Shown piece after piece: positions 51,448 to 59,846 of a DNA stretch of 64,000 nt. The notes under the pieces are model-generated. The model saw nothing but the letters and a program-made list of their open reading frames with translations, was not told the origin of the DNA and did not search any database. A program made the translations under genes and the position numbers. Position 1 is the first letter of the stretch, and each line of letters opens with the position of its first letter. Source of the DNA: JAUYQR01 sp050632395 (GTDB lineage: Bacteria; Pseudomonadota; Alphaproteobacteria; Rhodobacterales; Rhodobacteraceae); the NCBI RefSeq assembly GCF_050632395.1, contig NZ_CP192600.1, positions 620,001 to 684,000 of the forward strand. The letters run 5' to 3'.

Positions 51448-52485
51448 CTAGCGTTTGTCGAGGCGGGATTTCACGGTGAGGCTGGTCTTGACCTGCTTGC
51501 CGAAGCGGCGGGCGCGTTCGCGGGCCTCGGCCGGGGTTTCGGTGCTGTGGCGGTCTTCCAGCTTCAGTTTTTGCCAGCGGATCAGGCGATCTTCGTCAAG
51601 CTTGCCGTCGTTGATCGCCTGGCGCACGCCGCAGCCGGGTTCGGATTGATGGGTGCAGTCGCGAAAGCGGCAGTTGCCCAGAAGTTCGGTCACATCCTCG
51701 AACACCGCGTCGATGCCGGCGCCGGCGTCGATGAGGGCAAGGGCGCGCATGCCGGGCGTGTCGATCAGCCAGCCGCCGCCGGTGATCGGGTAAAGCGCGC
51801 GGTTGGTGGTGGTATGGCGGCCGCGCGCGTCGCTTTCGCGGATCTCGCCGGTTGGCGCGGCGAGACCGGTCAGTGTGTTCGTGAGTGTGGTCTTGCCAAC
51901 GCCCGACGCGCCAAGAAGGGCGACGGTCTGGCCCTCGCGGCACCATTGGCCAAGGGTTCGCGCGATGTCGGGATCACGCGCGTCCAGTGCCACGGCGGTG
52001 ACGTGGCGGCTAAGCACTTCAGCGCGCTGGCGATAGCTCTCAGCATCTGTCGCGGTATCGGACTTGGTCAAAAGGATCACCGATTCCGTCCCAGCCTCGG
52101 CGGAAAGGGCCAGATAGCGTTCCAGCCGCGCCGGGTTGAAATCAGCGTTGCAGGACGTGACGATGAACAGCGTGTCGACATTGGCGGCGATCAGTTGCAG
52201 TTCGTTCCCGGTGCCAGCGGCGCGGCGGCCGACCTCGGTGTTGCGGTCAAGGCGGCGGATGATGCGGGTGCCATCGGACAGGACCCAGTCGCCGATGGCA
52301 AGTTCACCGGCGGTCTGGGTGCCGGTGAAGGGCAGGGTGACCGGGCCTTCGGTCGTCAACCCGTCGATTCGGGCGCGGTGCAGGCCGGAAATTCGAACGG
52401 GGGTCAGCGAAAGCTCGGTTTCGTCAAGCTGGGACAGGAAGAATTGCGTCCAGCCGAGGCTGGCGAGGGTCGGGTGTTCGGTCAC
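51448..52485 (-). CDS. rsgA: Ribosome biogenesis GTPase RsgA
   Basis: A circularly permuted GTPase assisting late 30S maturation (345 aa). The motif order is N-terminal OB fold, G4 (LTKSD, about 140), then G1 LLGASGVGKTTLTN (about 190) and G3 DTPGMRAL, followed by the zinc finger CRFRDCTHQSEPGCGV. The start ATG 52485 follows AGGACC. The ffs RNA gene lies 156 bases upstream on the same strand. Confidence 0.94.
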   Translation of the reverse strand: MTEHPTLASLGWTQFFLSQLDETELSLTPVRISGLHRARIDGLTTEGPVTLPFTGTQTAGELAIGDWVLSDGTRIIRRLDRNTEVGRRAAGTGNELQLIAANVDTLFIVTSCNADFNPARLERYLALSAEAGTESVILLTKSDTATDAESYRQRAEVLSRHVTAVALDARDPDIARTLGQWCREGQTVALLGASGVGKTTLTNTLTGLAAPTGEIRESDARGRHTTTNRALYPITGGGWLIDTPGMRALALIDAGAGIDAVFEDVTELLGNCRFRDCTHQSEPGCGVRQAINDGKLDEDRLIRWQKLKLEDRHSTETPAEARERARRFGKQVKTSLTVKSRLDKR

Positions 52486-52640
52486 TGAAGCGGTCCTTGC
52501 AGGCGGGTGCTGTGCCCTGTGCCGGTCCGATGCGGACGGGCGGGCGGCCGTTCGGGCGAAACCGCAGGCAGGCGGGGCCTCAGCGCGCGGTCGCCCGGAG
52601 GGGTGCGGCGACAGTCATGGGCATCCTCCGGTTCAGCAAG

Positions 52641-52738
52641 GTGAGAGGCTGGACAACGACCCAAGCGGGGCTCGTTACGGCTGCTTCCTTCCGGACCTGA
52701 CCGGGTTGGCGAGGCGCTTACCCGCGCCAACCTCTCGG
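52641..52738 (-). ncRNA. ffs: Signal recognition particle RNA (4.5S-type)
   Basis: On the minus strand the sequence contains GGTCAGGTCCGGAAGGAAGC (in the 52680-52713 region), the diagnostic Ffh-binding apical domain of bacterial SRP RNA. The ends pair as GAGAGGTTGG (52736 downwards) with CCAGCCTCTC (52643-52652), and the central part forms a long rod. The length of about 98 bases is normal. Exact ends are estimated from base pairing. It works with Ffh/FtsY to target inner-membrane proteins. Confidence 0.9.
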
Positions 52739-52839
52739 GCGTTGATATAGGTCATGGGCAGCGGCGGTGCAATGGCTGCGAATGCAGGTAGTCCGGGCAT
52801 TGCGCGTGGATTAGCCTGATGGGAACCGTGGAGGATATG

Positions 52840-54207
52840 ATGGCACGACTGATCCGTATCGAATGGCCTGACAATGGCGCGCCGGACCTGCCGCCGGCCT
52901 TCACGCTGGACGAAGCAGAGGGGCGGCTGGCGGCGCTCAGAAAAGCAGCGCTGGCGCGGGGGTTCGATGCTGTGGTGGTCTATGGCGACCGGGAGCATGC
53001 GGCGAACATCCATTGGCTCACAGGGTTCGATCCGAGGTTCGAGGAGGCGGTGCTGGTGGTGACGCCGGGCGATGCGCTGCTGATCGCGGGGAACGAATGT
53101 CTGGCCTATACGGCCGTGTCGCCCTTGGTGAAGGCCGGTGTGGTGCGGGTGGGGCATTGCGCCAGCCTTTCGCTGCCATCGCAGCCGCGGGGTGGGCGTC
53201 GGTTGAAGGAGTGGCTGGTAGACATGCTGGCCACCGACGACACCGTCGGGGTGGTCGGATGGAAGTGGTTCGGCGCGGATGAGGTGGACGATCCGGCCAC
53301 TGCGCTGGATGTGCCGGCGTTTCTGGCCGATCCGCTGCGACATCTGGCGGCGCGCGTGGAGAACGCGACGGACCTGATGATGCACCCCTCGCATGGCCTC
53401 AGGGCGCGGGTGGATGCGGCCCAGATCGCGCGCCTGGAGTTTGCCAACCACATGGCGGCGGCGGCGTTGAAGCGGATGGTGTTTTCGCTGCGCGAGGGGA
53501 TCACGGATTTTCAGGCGGTTGAGGCGGCGCGCGTCGGGGGTCTTCCGATGGGTTGCCACACGACCTTTGCGATGGGGGATCAGCCGGGGCTGTGCGGGCC
53601 TTCGGGGCGGCATCTGGCGGTGGGCGAGCCGATCGGGTTCAACGTCTGCCACTGGGGGGCGAACATCTGCCGGGCGGGTTGGGTGGCGCGAGGGGCCGGC
53701 GATCTGCCGGTCGGGGCGCAGGATTATGTGGAGGCGTTCGTCGCGCCCTATGTGACCGCGATGTCGGAGTGGTGTTCGATGATGCGGCCGGGGGTGTCGG
53801 GGGGGTATGTGTGGAAGCACATGCAGGCGGCGCTGCCGTTCGGGGTGTTCGGGGTGACGCTTAATCCGGGGCATCTGATCGGGTTGGACGAGTGGGTATC
53901 CTCGCCGATCTACGAGGGGTCGCATGAGCCGTTGGCCAGCGGGATGGCGATGCAGATGGACGTGATTCCGGGGCACGCGGTCTATGGGTCGACCCGGATG
54001 GAGGATGGGTATGTGATCGCGGATGCGGGCTTGCGGGCTGATCTGGCGGCCCGGTTTCCGAATGTGGCGCGGCGGTGCGAGGCGCGGGGGCGGTTCATGC
54101 GGGAGGTGATCGGGATGGAGGTGCCGGAGAGTCTGCTGCCCCTGGCCGATACCTGCGGGATCGTTGCGCCGTTCCTTCTGGACCCCGCGCAGGTAGTGGT
54201 GTGTTGA
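52840..54207 (+). CDS. Creatinase/M24-like protein lacking metal ligands
   Basis: A 455-residue protein with the two-domain creatinase/aminopeptidase P layout: N-terminal RNase H-like domain (about 1-170) and pita-bread fold (about 180-455). GLPMGCHTTFAMGD marks the start of the catalytic part and NPGHLIGLDEW keeps the histidine. The two Asp ligands expected in DxxxxxxGxxxD are replaced (GFNVCHWGANICRAGW), and the first Glu is replaced by Asp in AMQMDVIPGH, so this is unlikely to be a dinuclear-metal peptidase. Metal-free creatinase-type hydrolases or a binding role are options. GGAGG lies five bases before ATG 52840. A palindromic repeat follows the stop. Confidence 0.85.
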   Translation: MARLIRIEWPDNGAPDLPPAFTLDEAEGRLAALRKAALARGFDAVVVYGDREHAANIHWLTGFDPRFEEAVLVVTPGDALLIAGNECLAYTAVSPLVKAGVVRVGHCASLSLPSQPRGGRRLKEWLVDMLATDDTVGVVGWKWFGADEVDDPATALDVPAFLADPLRHLAARVENATDLMMHPSHGLRARVDAAQIARLEFANHMAAAALKRMVFSLREGITDFQAVEAARVGGLPMGCHTTFAMGDQPGLCGPSGRHLAVGEPIGFNVCHWGANICRAGWVARGAGDLPVGAQDYVEAFVAPYVTAMSEWCSMMRPGVSGGYVWKHMQAALPFGVFGVTLNPGHLIGLDEWVSSPIYEGSHEPLASGMAMQMDVIPGHAVYGSTRMEDGYVIADAGLRADLAARFPNVARRCEARGRFMREVIGMEVPESLLPLADTCGIVAPFLLDPAQVVVC

Positions 54208-54211
54208 GGGC

Positions 54212-54286
54212 GTGTCCCACCGTGGGACATTTTTTGGGCCGTTGATTTACAAGGATAATTTTTCGGAGTTAACCGGATTTTAAGGT
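54212..54286 (+). repeat. Post-stop palindromic element, copy 3
   Basis: GTGTCCCAC-C-GTGGGACA (54212-54229) starts five bases past the M24-like stop. It is followed by TTTTTT, TTGATTTACAAGG (54242-54254) and TTAACCGGATTTTAA (54269-54283). The T-run makes this copy a usable intrinsic terminator, unlike copies 1 and 2. The last box is an exact TTAA-N7-TTAA. Confidence 0.75.
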
Positions 54287-54390
54287 TTGCGGCGGGAGTC
54301 GGCAGAGGTTCAGCGCGCGCTTTCCATTCGGCGGATGCGAAAAGCGGCGACCAGCCAGATTGCTTCAAGCTCGATTGCTGGGGAGCCGCT

Positions 54391-55236
54391 TTAGGTTGCT
54401 TCCGGGGCGGTCAGCGGCTTCGCAGGGAGCCGCAGGATGGATCGCACCAGAAAGATATCCAAGATCACGAGTCCGAGGATCATAAGAACTCCGCTCTCGC
54501 CGCCGATGTATTCGGTCACCATCGGCGTGCGTGTCTGCACGATCGAGTCGGAGAAACCCCAAGCGGTGTTCACGGCGGCATGGGCGAGTGCCACTGGCCA
54601 GATGCTCCCGCTCCACATCCTGAGCCAGCCGTAGAGGACGCCGGCGAGGGTCAGGGTCGTGAGGAACATCGGCACGACCAAGAACGGGGACCCGCTGTTA
54701 TGGTAAAGATCGGTACCCAGAAGGAGCGGCAGGTGCCAGACCCCGTGCAGGAATCCGACGAGGAGCATGCCACCGACGATGCCGACGCTGCGCGTTCTGG
54801 GCAGCAAGTAGCCGCGCCAGCCGATCTCTTCGAAGGTGGCAAGCACGGTGCCGATGATCAGCATCACGATGAGGTTCAGCGCGGTGTCGATGAAAGAAAG
54901 ATAGGTCTCGGACGGGCCGAGCGCGGTCAACCCCACGGCACCCATCAATAATGTACCACCGACGAGCACGCCAGTCGGGAGAATGATCGCCGGGAGCCAG
55001 CCACGCCAGCCGGGCCTCGTGAGGCCAAGCGCGGATAGCGAGTGTCTCAGCCCGCCTTCGGGTGCGATGACGGCAAGCATTAACACTGCCCCGACGGTTG
55101 GCGTCACCATTGTCAACATCAGTGCAAGGTTGCCGAGCCAAGGAGCCGCAAGCGCGGTCAGGACCGCCAGTCCCAGCGTGATCGCGTAGAACCACCAGAC
55201 GGGTCGCAAACCAGAGCCAGAATTTGATGGAACCAT
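54391..55236 (-). CDS. CPBP-family intramembrane metalloprotease
   Basis: A 281-residue membrane protein with about eight hydrophobic segments. The ABI/CPBP motifs are present: EEIGWRGYLL (two Glu and Arg), FLHGVWHLPLLL and a late Asn/His (ALAHAAVNTAWG). Family members are CAAX-like proteases linked to membrane-protein processing or bacteriocin immunity; the substrate is unknown. GGAG precedes ATG 55236. The gene stands alone, with no operon partner visible, and an unusual leader (5' untranslated region with a weak ATATTT repeat near 55370 beyond it). Confidence 0.88.
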   Translation of the reverse strand: MVPSNSGSGLRPVWWFYAITLGLAVLTALAAPWLGNLALMLTMVTPTVGAVLMLAVIAPEGGLRHSLSALGLTRPGWRGWLPAIILPTGVLVGGTLLMGAVGLTALGPSETYLSFIDTALNLIVMLIIGTVLATFEEIGWRGYLLPRTRSVGIVGGMLLVGFLHGVWHLPLLLGTDLYHNSGSPFLVVPMFLTTLTLAGVLYGWLRMWSGSIWPVALAHAAVNTAWGFSDSIVQTRTPMVTEYIGGESGVLMILGLVILDIFLVRSILRLPAKPLTAPEAT

Positions 55237-55369
55237 GACCAATCTCCAGCCGGTTGGCAGCCGAGTCGAGCTTTGGCTCGCTTGGTCATACACTTTTTCG
55301 ATGCATCCACACGGTTCAAATCCGGCACCTTAACCATTCGCCAGTTCAGGTGTCCGTTTCGGGCGGGTC

Positions 55370-55389
55370 GGCGGGGATATTTCCATCAC
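55370..55389 (+). repeat. Weak ATATTT repeat copy
   Basis: GGCGGGGATATTTCCATCAC repeats the core of the hairpin-ATATTT family (10504, 59720, 32872, 40928), but without the GATGAAG-type end and with only a weak preceding stem. It lies between the protease and GST genes. It may be an eroded copy. Confidence 0.35.
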
Positions 55390-55476
55390 GTTCTGACACA
55401 TCGCCCGGTCACGCACTGACACGGCCCGTCTTTTGTCGAATCAAAGATCTCCGCGTTTCCACAAGTGGTCTCATCG

Positions 55477-56112
55477 TCAATCCGCCGCCGCGAAATGCGC
55501 CATCTGGTCGGCGTGGGCTTTGCGGAACGCCGGGCGGGCCGTGGCGCGGGTGACGTAGGCGCGGGCGGCGGGGTAGGGGGTGAGTTCTTCCATCCGGTCC
55601 ATCAGGCGCAGGACATCGGACATGGCGATGTCGGCTATCGTGAAGGGGCCGGTGAGCCATTCGGTCTTTTCCAACACGGTTTCGAGGTTTTGCAGGCGGC
55701 TGGCGAGCCATTTTTCGAAAAAGCCCACGATGGGGTTTTCGGGGGGCTGGTTCATGAATTTGAAGATCGACCAGGGGACGGTTGCCAGTTCCATCGAGTT
55801 CAGGGCGGCGAAGAGCCAGGTGGTGACCTCGGCCCGGGATCTGGGATCGGGGGGCATCAGGGTGGGGCTTTTTTCGGCCAGGTGCAGCAGGATCGCGCCG
55901 GATTCGAAGATCGTGAGGTCGCCGTCTGTCAGCCACGGCACCTGGCCGAAGGGTTGGTGGGCAAAGTGGGCGGGGCCGCGGTCGTGGAAGGGCGTGGTGG
56001 CGATGGTGTAGGGCAGGCCCGCCTCTTCCAGTGCCCAGCGGATGCGCAGGTCGCGGACATAGCCGCGGGGCCAGTCTGGTACCCAGTCGTAGGTGGTGAG
56101 GGTGAGGGTCAT
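55477..56112 (-). CDS. Glutathione S-transferase family protein
   Basis: A 211-residue GST. The N-terminal thioredoxin-like domain includes RIRWALEEAGLPYTI, FGQVPWLTDGDLTIFESGAILLHLAE (with the cis-Pro and ES glutathione-binding motif), and a C-terminal helical domain with GPFTIADIAMSDVLRLMD. No catalytic Ser/Tyr is certain. It is the last gene of a run HAD-arsR-AHSA1-gst, with the preceding stop overlapping its ATG. Confidence 0.9.
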   Translation of the reverse strand: MTLTLTTYDWVPDWPRGYVRDLRIRWALEEAGLPYTIATTPFHDRGPAHFAHQPFGQVPWLTDGDLTIFESGAILLHLAEKSPTLMPPDPRSRAEVTTWLFAALNSMELATVPWSIFKFMNQPPENPIVGFFEKWLASRLQNLETVLEKTEWLTGPFTIADIAMSDVLRLMDRMEELTPYPAARAYVTRATARPAFRKAHADQMAHFAAAD

Positions 56113-56537
56113 GGCGTGGCCTTCAGGTAAAGGGCGAGGCGGGTGAAAAGCCCGCTCCAGCCGCGTTCATGGGAGGGGCCGGCGTCGTCGGGCAGGTGTT
56201 CGTGGGTGAGGGTGAGGTGAGTGCCGCCATCGCGGGGTGTAAGGCGGATGGTGACGAGGGAGGTGGCCTCGGGGCGGCCGGGCCATTCCCAGGTGAAGCT
56301 GAGGCGCGCATCGGGGATGACCTCACGGTAAAGGCCGGTGGGATGGTGTTCGCTGCCGTCCGCCAGACGAAAGCCGATGGCGTAGCGGCCGCCGGGGCGA
56401 AGGTCGGCCGAGGCGTGGAGGGTGGTGCCGGCGTCGGGCACCCACCAGCGCAGCATCTGGTCGGGTTGGGTGAGGGCTGCGAAGACGCGGGCGGGCTGGG
56501 CGTTCAACTGGCGGGTCAGGGTGAGGCTGACGGTCAT
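56109..56537 (-). CDS. AHSA1/SRPBCC-domain protein
   Basis: A 142-residue protein with the Aha1 C-terminal-like fold (LTRQLNAQPARVFAALTQPDQMLRWWVPD, GGRYAIGF, TLTHEHLPDD, GWSGLFTRLALYL). Such proteins bind hydrophobic ligands. The pairing with an ArsR-type regulator gene is recurrent in bacteria. Its stop overlaps the GST start and its start overlaps the arsR stop (ATGA), so the three genes are translationally coupled. Confidence 0.9.
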   Translation of the reverse strand: MTVSLTLTRQLNAQPARVFAALTQPDQMLRWWVPDAGTTLHASADLRPGGRYAIGFRLADGSEHHPTGLYREVIPDARLSFTWEWPGRPEATSLVTIRLTPRDGGTHLTLTHEHLPDDAGPSHERGWSGLFTRLALYLKATP

Positions 56538-56869
56538 TCGGGGGGGCTTTCGACGAAGGTGGCGAGGCGGTCGAGGCTGGTGGTCCAGAAGCGTTCGTAG
56601 TGTTCAAGCCATTCCACCGCGTCGCGCATCGGGGCGGCGGCGAGGTGGACGGTGACGGTGCGGCCGGTCTTGGTGCGGGTGATGAGGCCGGCGTCGGAGA
56701 GGACGTCGAGGTGTTTCATCAGGCCGGGAAGTTTGAGCGACAGGGGGTGGGCGAGGTCGCTGACCGACTGGCCGGGGTGATCAGCAAGGCGTTGCAGGAC
56801 GTGGCGCCGGGTGGGGTCGGCGAGGGCCGCGAAGACGCGGGAGATCTGGGGGGAATCATACTTTACCAT
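56534..56869 (-). CDS. ArsR-family HTH regulator
   Basis: A 111-residue winged-helix repressor (QISRVFAALADPTRRHVLQRLADH, then LSLKLPGLMKHLDVLSDAGLI as the recognition helix). There are no Cys for metal sensing, in keeping with the group paired with AHSA1 proteins. The likely start is ATG 56869, which has no good RBS; TTG 56905 would overlap the HAD stop by four bases and give translational coupling, so the start is uncertain. Confidence 0.88.
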   Translation of the reverse strand: MVKYDSPQISRVFAALADPTRRHVLQRLADHPGQSVSDLAHPLSLKLPGLMKHLDVLSDAGLITRTKTGRTVTVHLAAAPMRDAVEWLEHYERFWTTSLDRLATFVESPPE

Positions 56870-56901
56870 GTGGTGAAGTATTGGCCCCACCAGGAGCGGT
56901 G

Positions 56902-57534
56902 TCAAGCCTTGAGAAGGCCGGCCATACGGGCTCCGGTCAGCAGGTCGGGGGCGAGGTGGTGAGCCCAGCGGCCCTGACTTGGCACCACGTCGGGGACTTG
57001 CACGACGATGCAGCCGGCGCGGTGGGCGGATTCGGCGCCGGTTTCGCTGTCTTCGAACACAAGGCAGCGCGAGGGGGGCAGGCCGAGGAGGGAAGCGGCG
57101 AGGAGGTAGGGGTCGGGGGCGGGCTTGGGTGCAGTTACATCGTCGAGGGTGACGACATGGGCGAAGGCGTCGGCGATGCCGGCGATTCCCAGTTTGCGGT
57201 GCGCGCCGTGGCGACCGGTGGAGGTGACGATGGCGAGGGGGAGGCCGGTGGCGGCCAGAAGTTCGGCGGCGCCGGGTTTGAGGGCGAGGCCCGCATCGAC
57301 GCCCGCGTTGAAGCCCGCGCGCCAGTGGAGGTGGACGGCATCGAGGTCGATGCCGGGAAGGGCGGTGCGGATCAGGCTGGCGGAGGTGGGTTCATCCTTG
57401 CCGACGAGGCCGTGCATGAACGCCTCGCCCACATCGTGGCCATGCGCGAGGAAGGCGGCGAGGCCGGTTGCGAGGGCGATGCTTTCGGTGTCGATCAGGG
57501 TGCCGTCGAGATCGAAGAGAAGGGCGTCGTACAT
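56902..57534 (-). CDS. HAD-superfamily phosphatase (beta-phosphoglucomutase-like)
   Basis: A 210-residue HAD subfamily I hydrolase: DLDGTLIDTE holds the nucleophile Asp and acid Asp, TSTGRHG the Thr/Ser motif II, KPAPDPYLLAA motif III (Lys) and VFEDSETGAESAHRAGC motif IV. It has a four-helix cap. The substrate is unknown. It heads the run HAD-arsR-AHSA1-gst. Confidence 0.9.
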   Translation of the reverse strand: MYDALLFDLDGTLIDTESIALATGLAAFLAHGHDVGEAFMHGLVGKDEPTSASLIRTALPGIDLDAVHLHWRAGFNAGVDAGLALKPGAAELLAATGLPLAIVTSTGRHGAHRKLGIAGIADAFAHVVTLDDVTAPKPAPDPYLLAASLLGLPPSRCLVFEDSETGAESAHRAGCIVVQVPDVVPSQGRWAHHLAPDLLTGARMAGLLKA

Positions 57535-57569
57535 GAAGGGCTCCGGCCAGATGCGGCGGCTATAGCCGA

Positions 57570-59510
57570 TCAGAGGTGCAGCCGGTAGTGGGAGAAGCCG
57601 TTGGCGCAGGGCCCGAGCGGCTGGGGGCGGTAGGCGGCGATATCGGCGAGATGGGCCTCGGAGCCGTGCCCGGCGGTGACGGTGACGCTGGTGCCGGGCA
57701 TCGGCAGGAAGTGCCAGCTGCGGCCGGGCGGGGCGCCGACCCGGGGGGCGGCGCGGATGTGGTCGCAGAGCACGGTCTGAACGGTGACGCCATCGGCCAG
57801 CACGGTGCGCGGGGCGGGGGTGCCGAGCGGCGCATGGGCGGCGGCGCGGCTGGCGCGGTGGTTGTTGGTGACAAGAAGGAAGCGGTCGTCGGGGCGCACG
57901 AGGTGGCCCTCGCGGCTGAGCCCGACGATGCGGCGGGCCGACGGGTCGGCAAGCGCGCCCTGGGCGTCGAAGCGGGCGGGCTGGCTGAGGTCGATGGCGA
58001 AGCCGAGGCCGGTGACGGTTTCGAAGGTGAAGCCCGGGACTGCGCTGTCATGCAGGGGCGCATCCACCGCGCCGGGGGTGACGCGGTGAAAGAGCGCGGC
58101 GGATTGTTCGAGCCAGTCAGCCATGTCGGCGCCGGTCATCAGGAGCGTGACGAGTTTGTTGGGGAAGAGGTAGAGGTCGGAAATGCTGCGCATCCGCAGC
58201 GGCCCGGCGGGAATGTCGGTGAAGTTGTGCGCGCCGCCCCGGCCACCGGCGCGGAACGGTGCGGCCCCGGCGAGTACCGGCAGGTCGGCCCATTCGGTGC
58301 CCGCAAGGGCGCGGCGGGCGTAGGCGATCTTGGCCTCGGCGATGAGTGTCATCGCGGCGCTGGGGGCGAGGGTGGCGAAGTGGGTGTGCAGCGGCACCGC
58401 CGCCGAGCCGATCACGCGGCGCGACCAGGCGAGGGCGGCGCGGTGATCGGGGGCGAGGGCGCGGCCGAAATCGGTGGTGGCGCGACCGTCGCGACCGGAC
58501 GCCGGTTCAAGCCGGGCTGCGGCGGTGCGGACCAGCCAGCGGGACGGGCCACAGCGCGATGGCGTCAGGGTCAGGTCGATCAGGCCGATGTGGCTGCCGG
58601 AATGACCCGGCATGACGGCGGGCTTGCCGCAGAGCGTGCCGTTCATCGGGTCGATGTCGCGGGTGGCGGCGATCTGGGGGCCGGGGAAGGCGAGGTGGCT
58701 GTGGCCGGCGATGACGGCGTCGATCTCGGGCATCGCGGCGAGGGCGGTGGCGGCGTTTTCGGCGCCGTCGGGCACATCGGCGGGACCGATGCCGGAATGG
58801 GCAAGCGCCACGATCAGGTCGACCCCGCGGGCCTTGAGCCGGGGCAGCCAGGCGCGGGCCGAGGCGAGGATGTCGCGCACCTGGATGTGGCTGGCGAGGT
58901 GGTCGCGATCCCAGACCTCGATCTGCGGGGGGGCGAAGCCGATCACGCCGATGCGCAGGCGGTGGCTGCGGCCATCGGTATCGGTCACGGTGCGGGTGAG
59001 GACGGTGAAGGGCGGCACGAGGGTGGTGTCGCGGGCCGGGCTTTTGCCAAGGCGTGTGGCGATGTTGGCCGAGACGACCGGAAACCGGGCGCTGGCCAGC
59101 GAGGCGCGCAGGAAAGGCAGGCCGTAGTTGAATTCGTGGTTGCCCAGGGTGATCGCGTCGTAGCGCAGCGCGTTGAAGGCGGTGACGACAGGATGCGGGC
59201 GGCCGCGGCGCCGTGCGGTGGCGGCGTAATCGGCAAGCGGCGTGCCTTGCAGGAAATCGCCGTTGTCAAAGAGGAGCGCGTTGGCCACCTCGGCCCGCGC
59301 TGCCGCGATCTGGCGCGAGATGCGGTAGAGACCGAAGCCCGAGGCCGGCCGGTTGGCATGGTGGTCATGTCCGGTAAGGCAGGCGTGTAGGTCGGTTGTG
59401 GCGATCAGGCGCAGGTTGATCTGGGCTGCGGGCCGCGTGGGGACGCAGGTGACCGGCCCCCCGGAAAGGGTAAGGGGGCCGGTCGTTAAGGAGACGGTCG
59501 CTTGGGACAA
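57570..59510 (-). CDS. CpdB-like 2',3'-cyclic-nucleotide phosphodiesterase / 3'-nucleotidase
   Basis: A metallophosphatase (646 aa from TTG 59510). Metal motifs are complete: TTDLHACL, FDNGDFLQGTPL, LGNHEFNYG, ALAHSG and AGHSHLAFPG. The C-terminal nucleotidase domain is NFTDIPAGPLRMRSISDLYLFPN. The family is usually periplasmic, yet the residues before the first motif (SQATVSLTTGPLTLSGG) form no signal peptide; leaderless versions are common in Rhodobacteraceae. No ATG fits; the TTG has GGAGT upstream. It would degrade cyclic or 3'-nucleotides. Confidence 0.88.
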   Translation of the reverse strand: MSQATVSLTTGPLTLSGGPVTCVPTRPAAQINLRLIATTDLHACLTGHDHHANRPASGFGLYRISRQIAAARAEVANALLFDNGDFLQGTPLADYAATARRRGRPHPVVTAFNALRYDAITLGNHEFNYGLPFLRASLASARFPVVSANIATRLGKSPARDTTLVPPFTVLTRTVTDTDGRSHRLRIGVIGFAPPQIEVWDRDHLASHIQVRDILASARAWLPRLKARGVDLIVALAHSGIGPADVPDGAENAATALAAMPEIDAVIAGHSHLAFPGPQIAATRDIDPMNGTLCGKPAVMPGHSGSHIGLIDLTLTPSRCGPSRWLVRTAAARLEPASGRDGRATTDFGRALAPDHRAALAWSRRVIGSAAVPLHTHFATLAPSAAMTLIAEAKIAYARRALAGTEWADLPVLAGAAPFRAGGRGGAHNFTDIPAGPLRMRSISDLYLFPNKLVTLLMTGADMADWLEQSAALFHRVTPGAVDAPLHDSAVPGFTFETVTGLGFAIDLSQPARFDAQGALADPSARRIVGLSREGHLVRPDDRFLLVTNNHRASRAAAHAPLGTPAPRTVLADGVTVQTVLCDHIRAAPRVGAPPGRSWHFLPMPGTSVTVTAGHGSEAHLADIAAYRPQPLGPCANGFSHYRLHL

Positions 59511-59846
59511 AAAAACTCCAATGGGGAAGCTATGGAAAACTCGGTAACGGAACCGCTCTCTGGGGTTGGTTTGCCGGTGAAACCCGTAAAAGTTGTGTCC
59601 AGCTTGGGGCAAATTGAAGAATTCTCGTCAAGGTTGTAAAAACCATCCCTTCCCGGCGCATCTGCATGTTGGCGGGCAGCGGTGTCTTTCGGGCAGAGGT
59701 CGGGGCATGACTCTGGCCGCCGGAGGTTTTCACACCCTCCGGACCTCCCGTGGGATATTTGGGCAAAGAGGAAGGTGGAGCGGGAGGGGGTTTGCATTCG
59801 CGCCCGATTGCGTGCGACCTAGGCGGGCTTGCAGGGGGGCGGACTG
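59511..59846. other. Intergenic region between cpdB and nudC
   Basis: This 336-base gap lies between two divergent genes. The right half holds the hairpin-ATATTT repeat (59720-59774), and the left half has AT-rich stretches suited to promoters for the cpdB-like gene. No gene is called: short frames there have no RBS and no conserved composition. Confidence 0.5.
59720..59774 (+). repeat. Hairpin-ATATTT repeat, copy 2
   Basis: CCGGAGG/CCTCCGG stem (59720-59726 with 59736-59742) around TTTTCACAC, then ACCTCCCGTGGGATATTTGG and GCAAAGAGGAAG. Sequence and order closely match 10504-10555. It lies in the leader region of nudC. Confidence 0.75.

Noticed and set aside
57576..59390. A 604-codon plus-strand frame over the cpdB-like gene
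   Set aside because: Gly/Ala/Glu-rich shadow of a strongly biased gene; the minus-strand frame has the conserved metal motifs.
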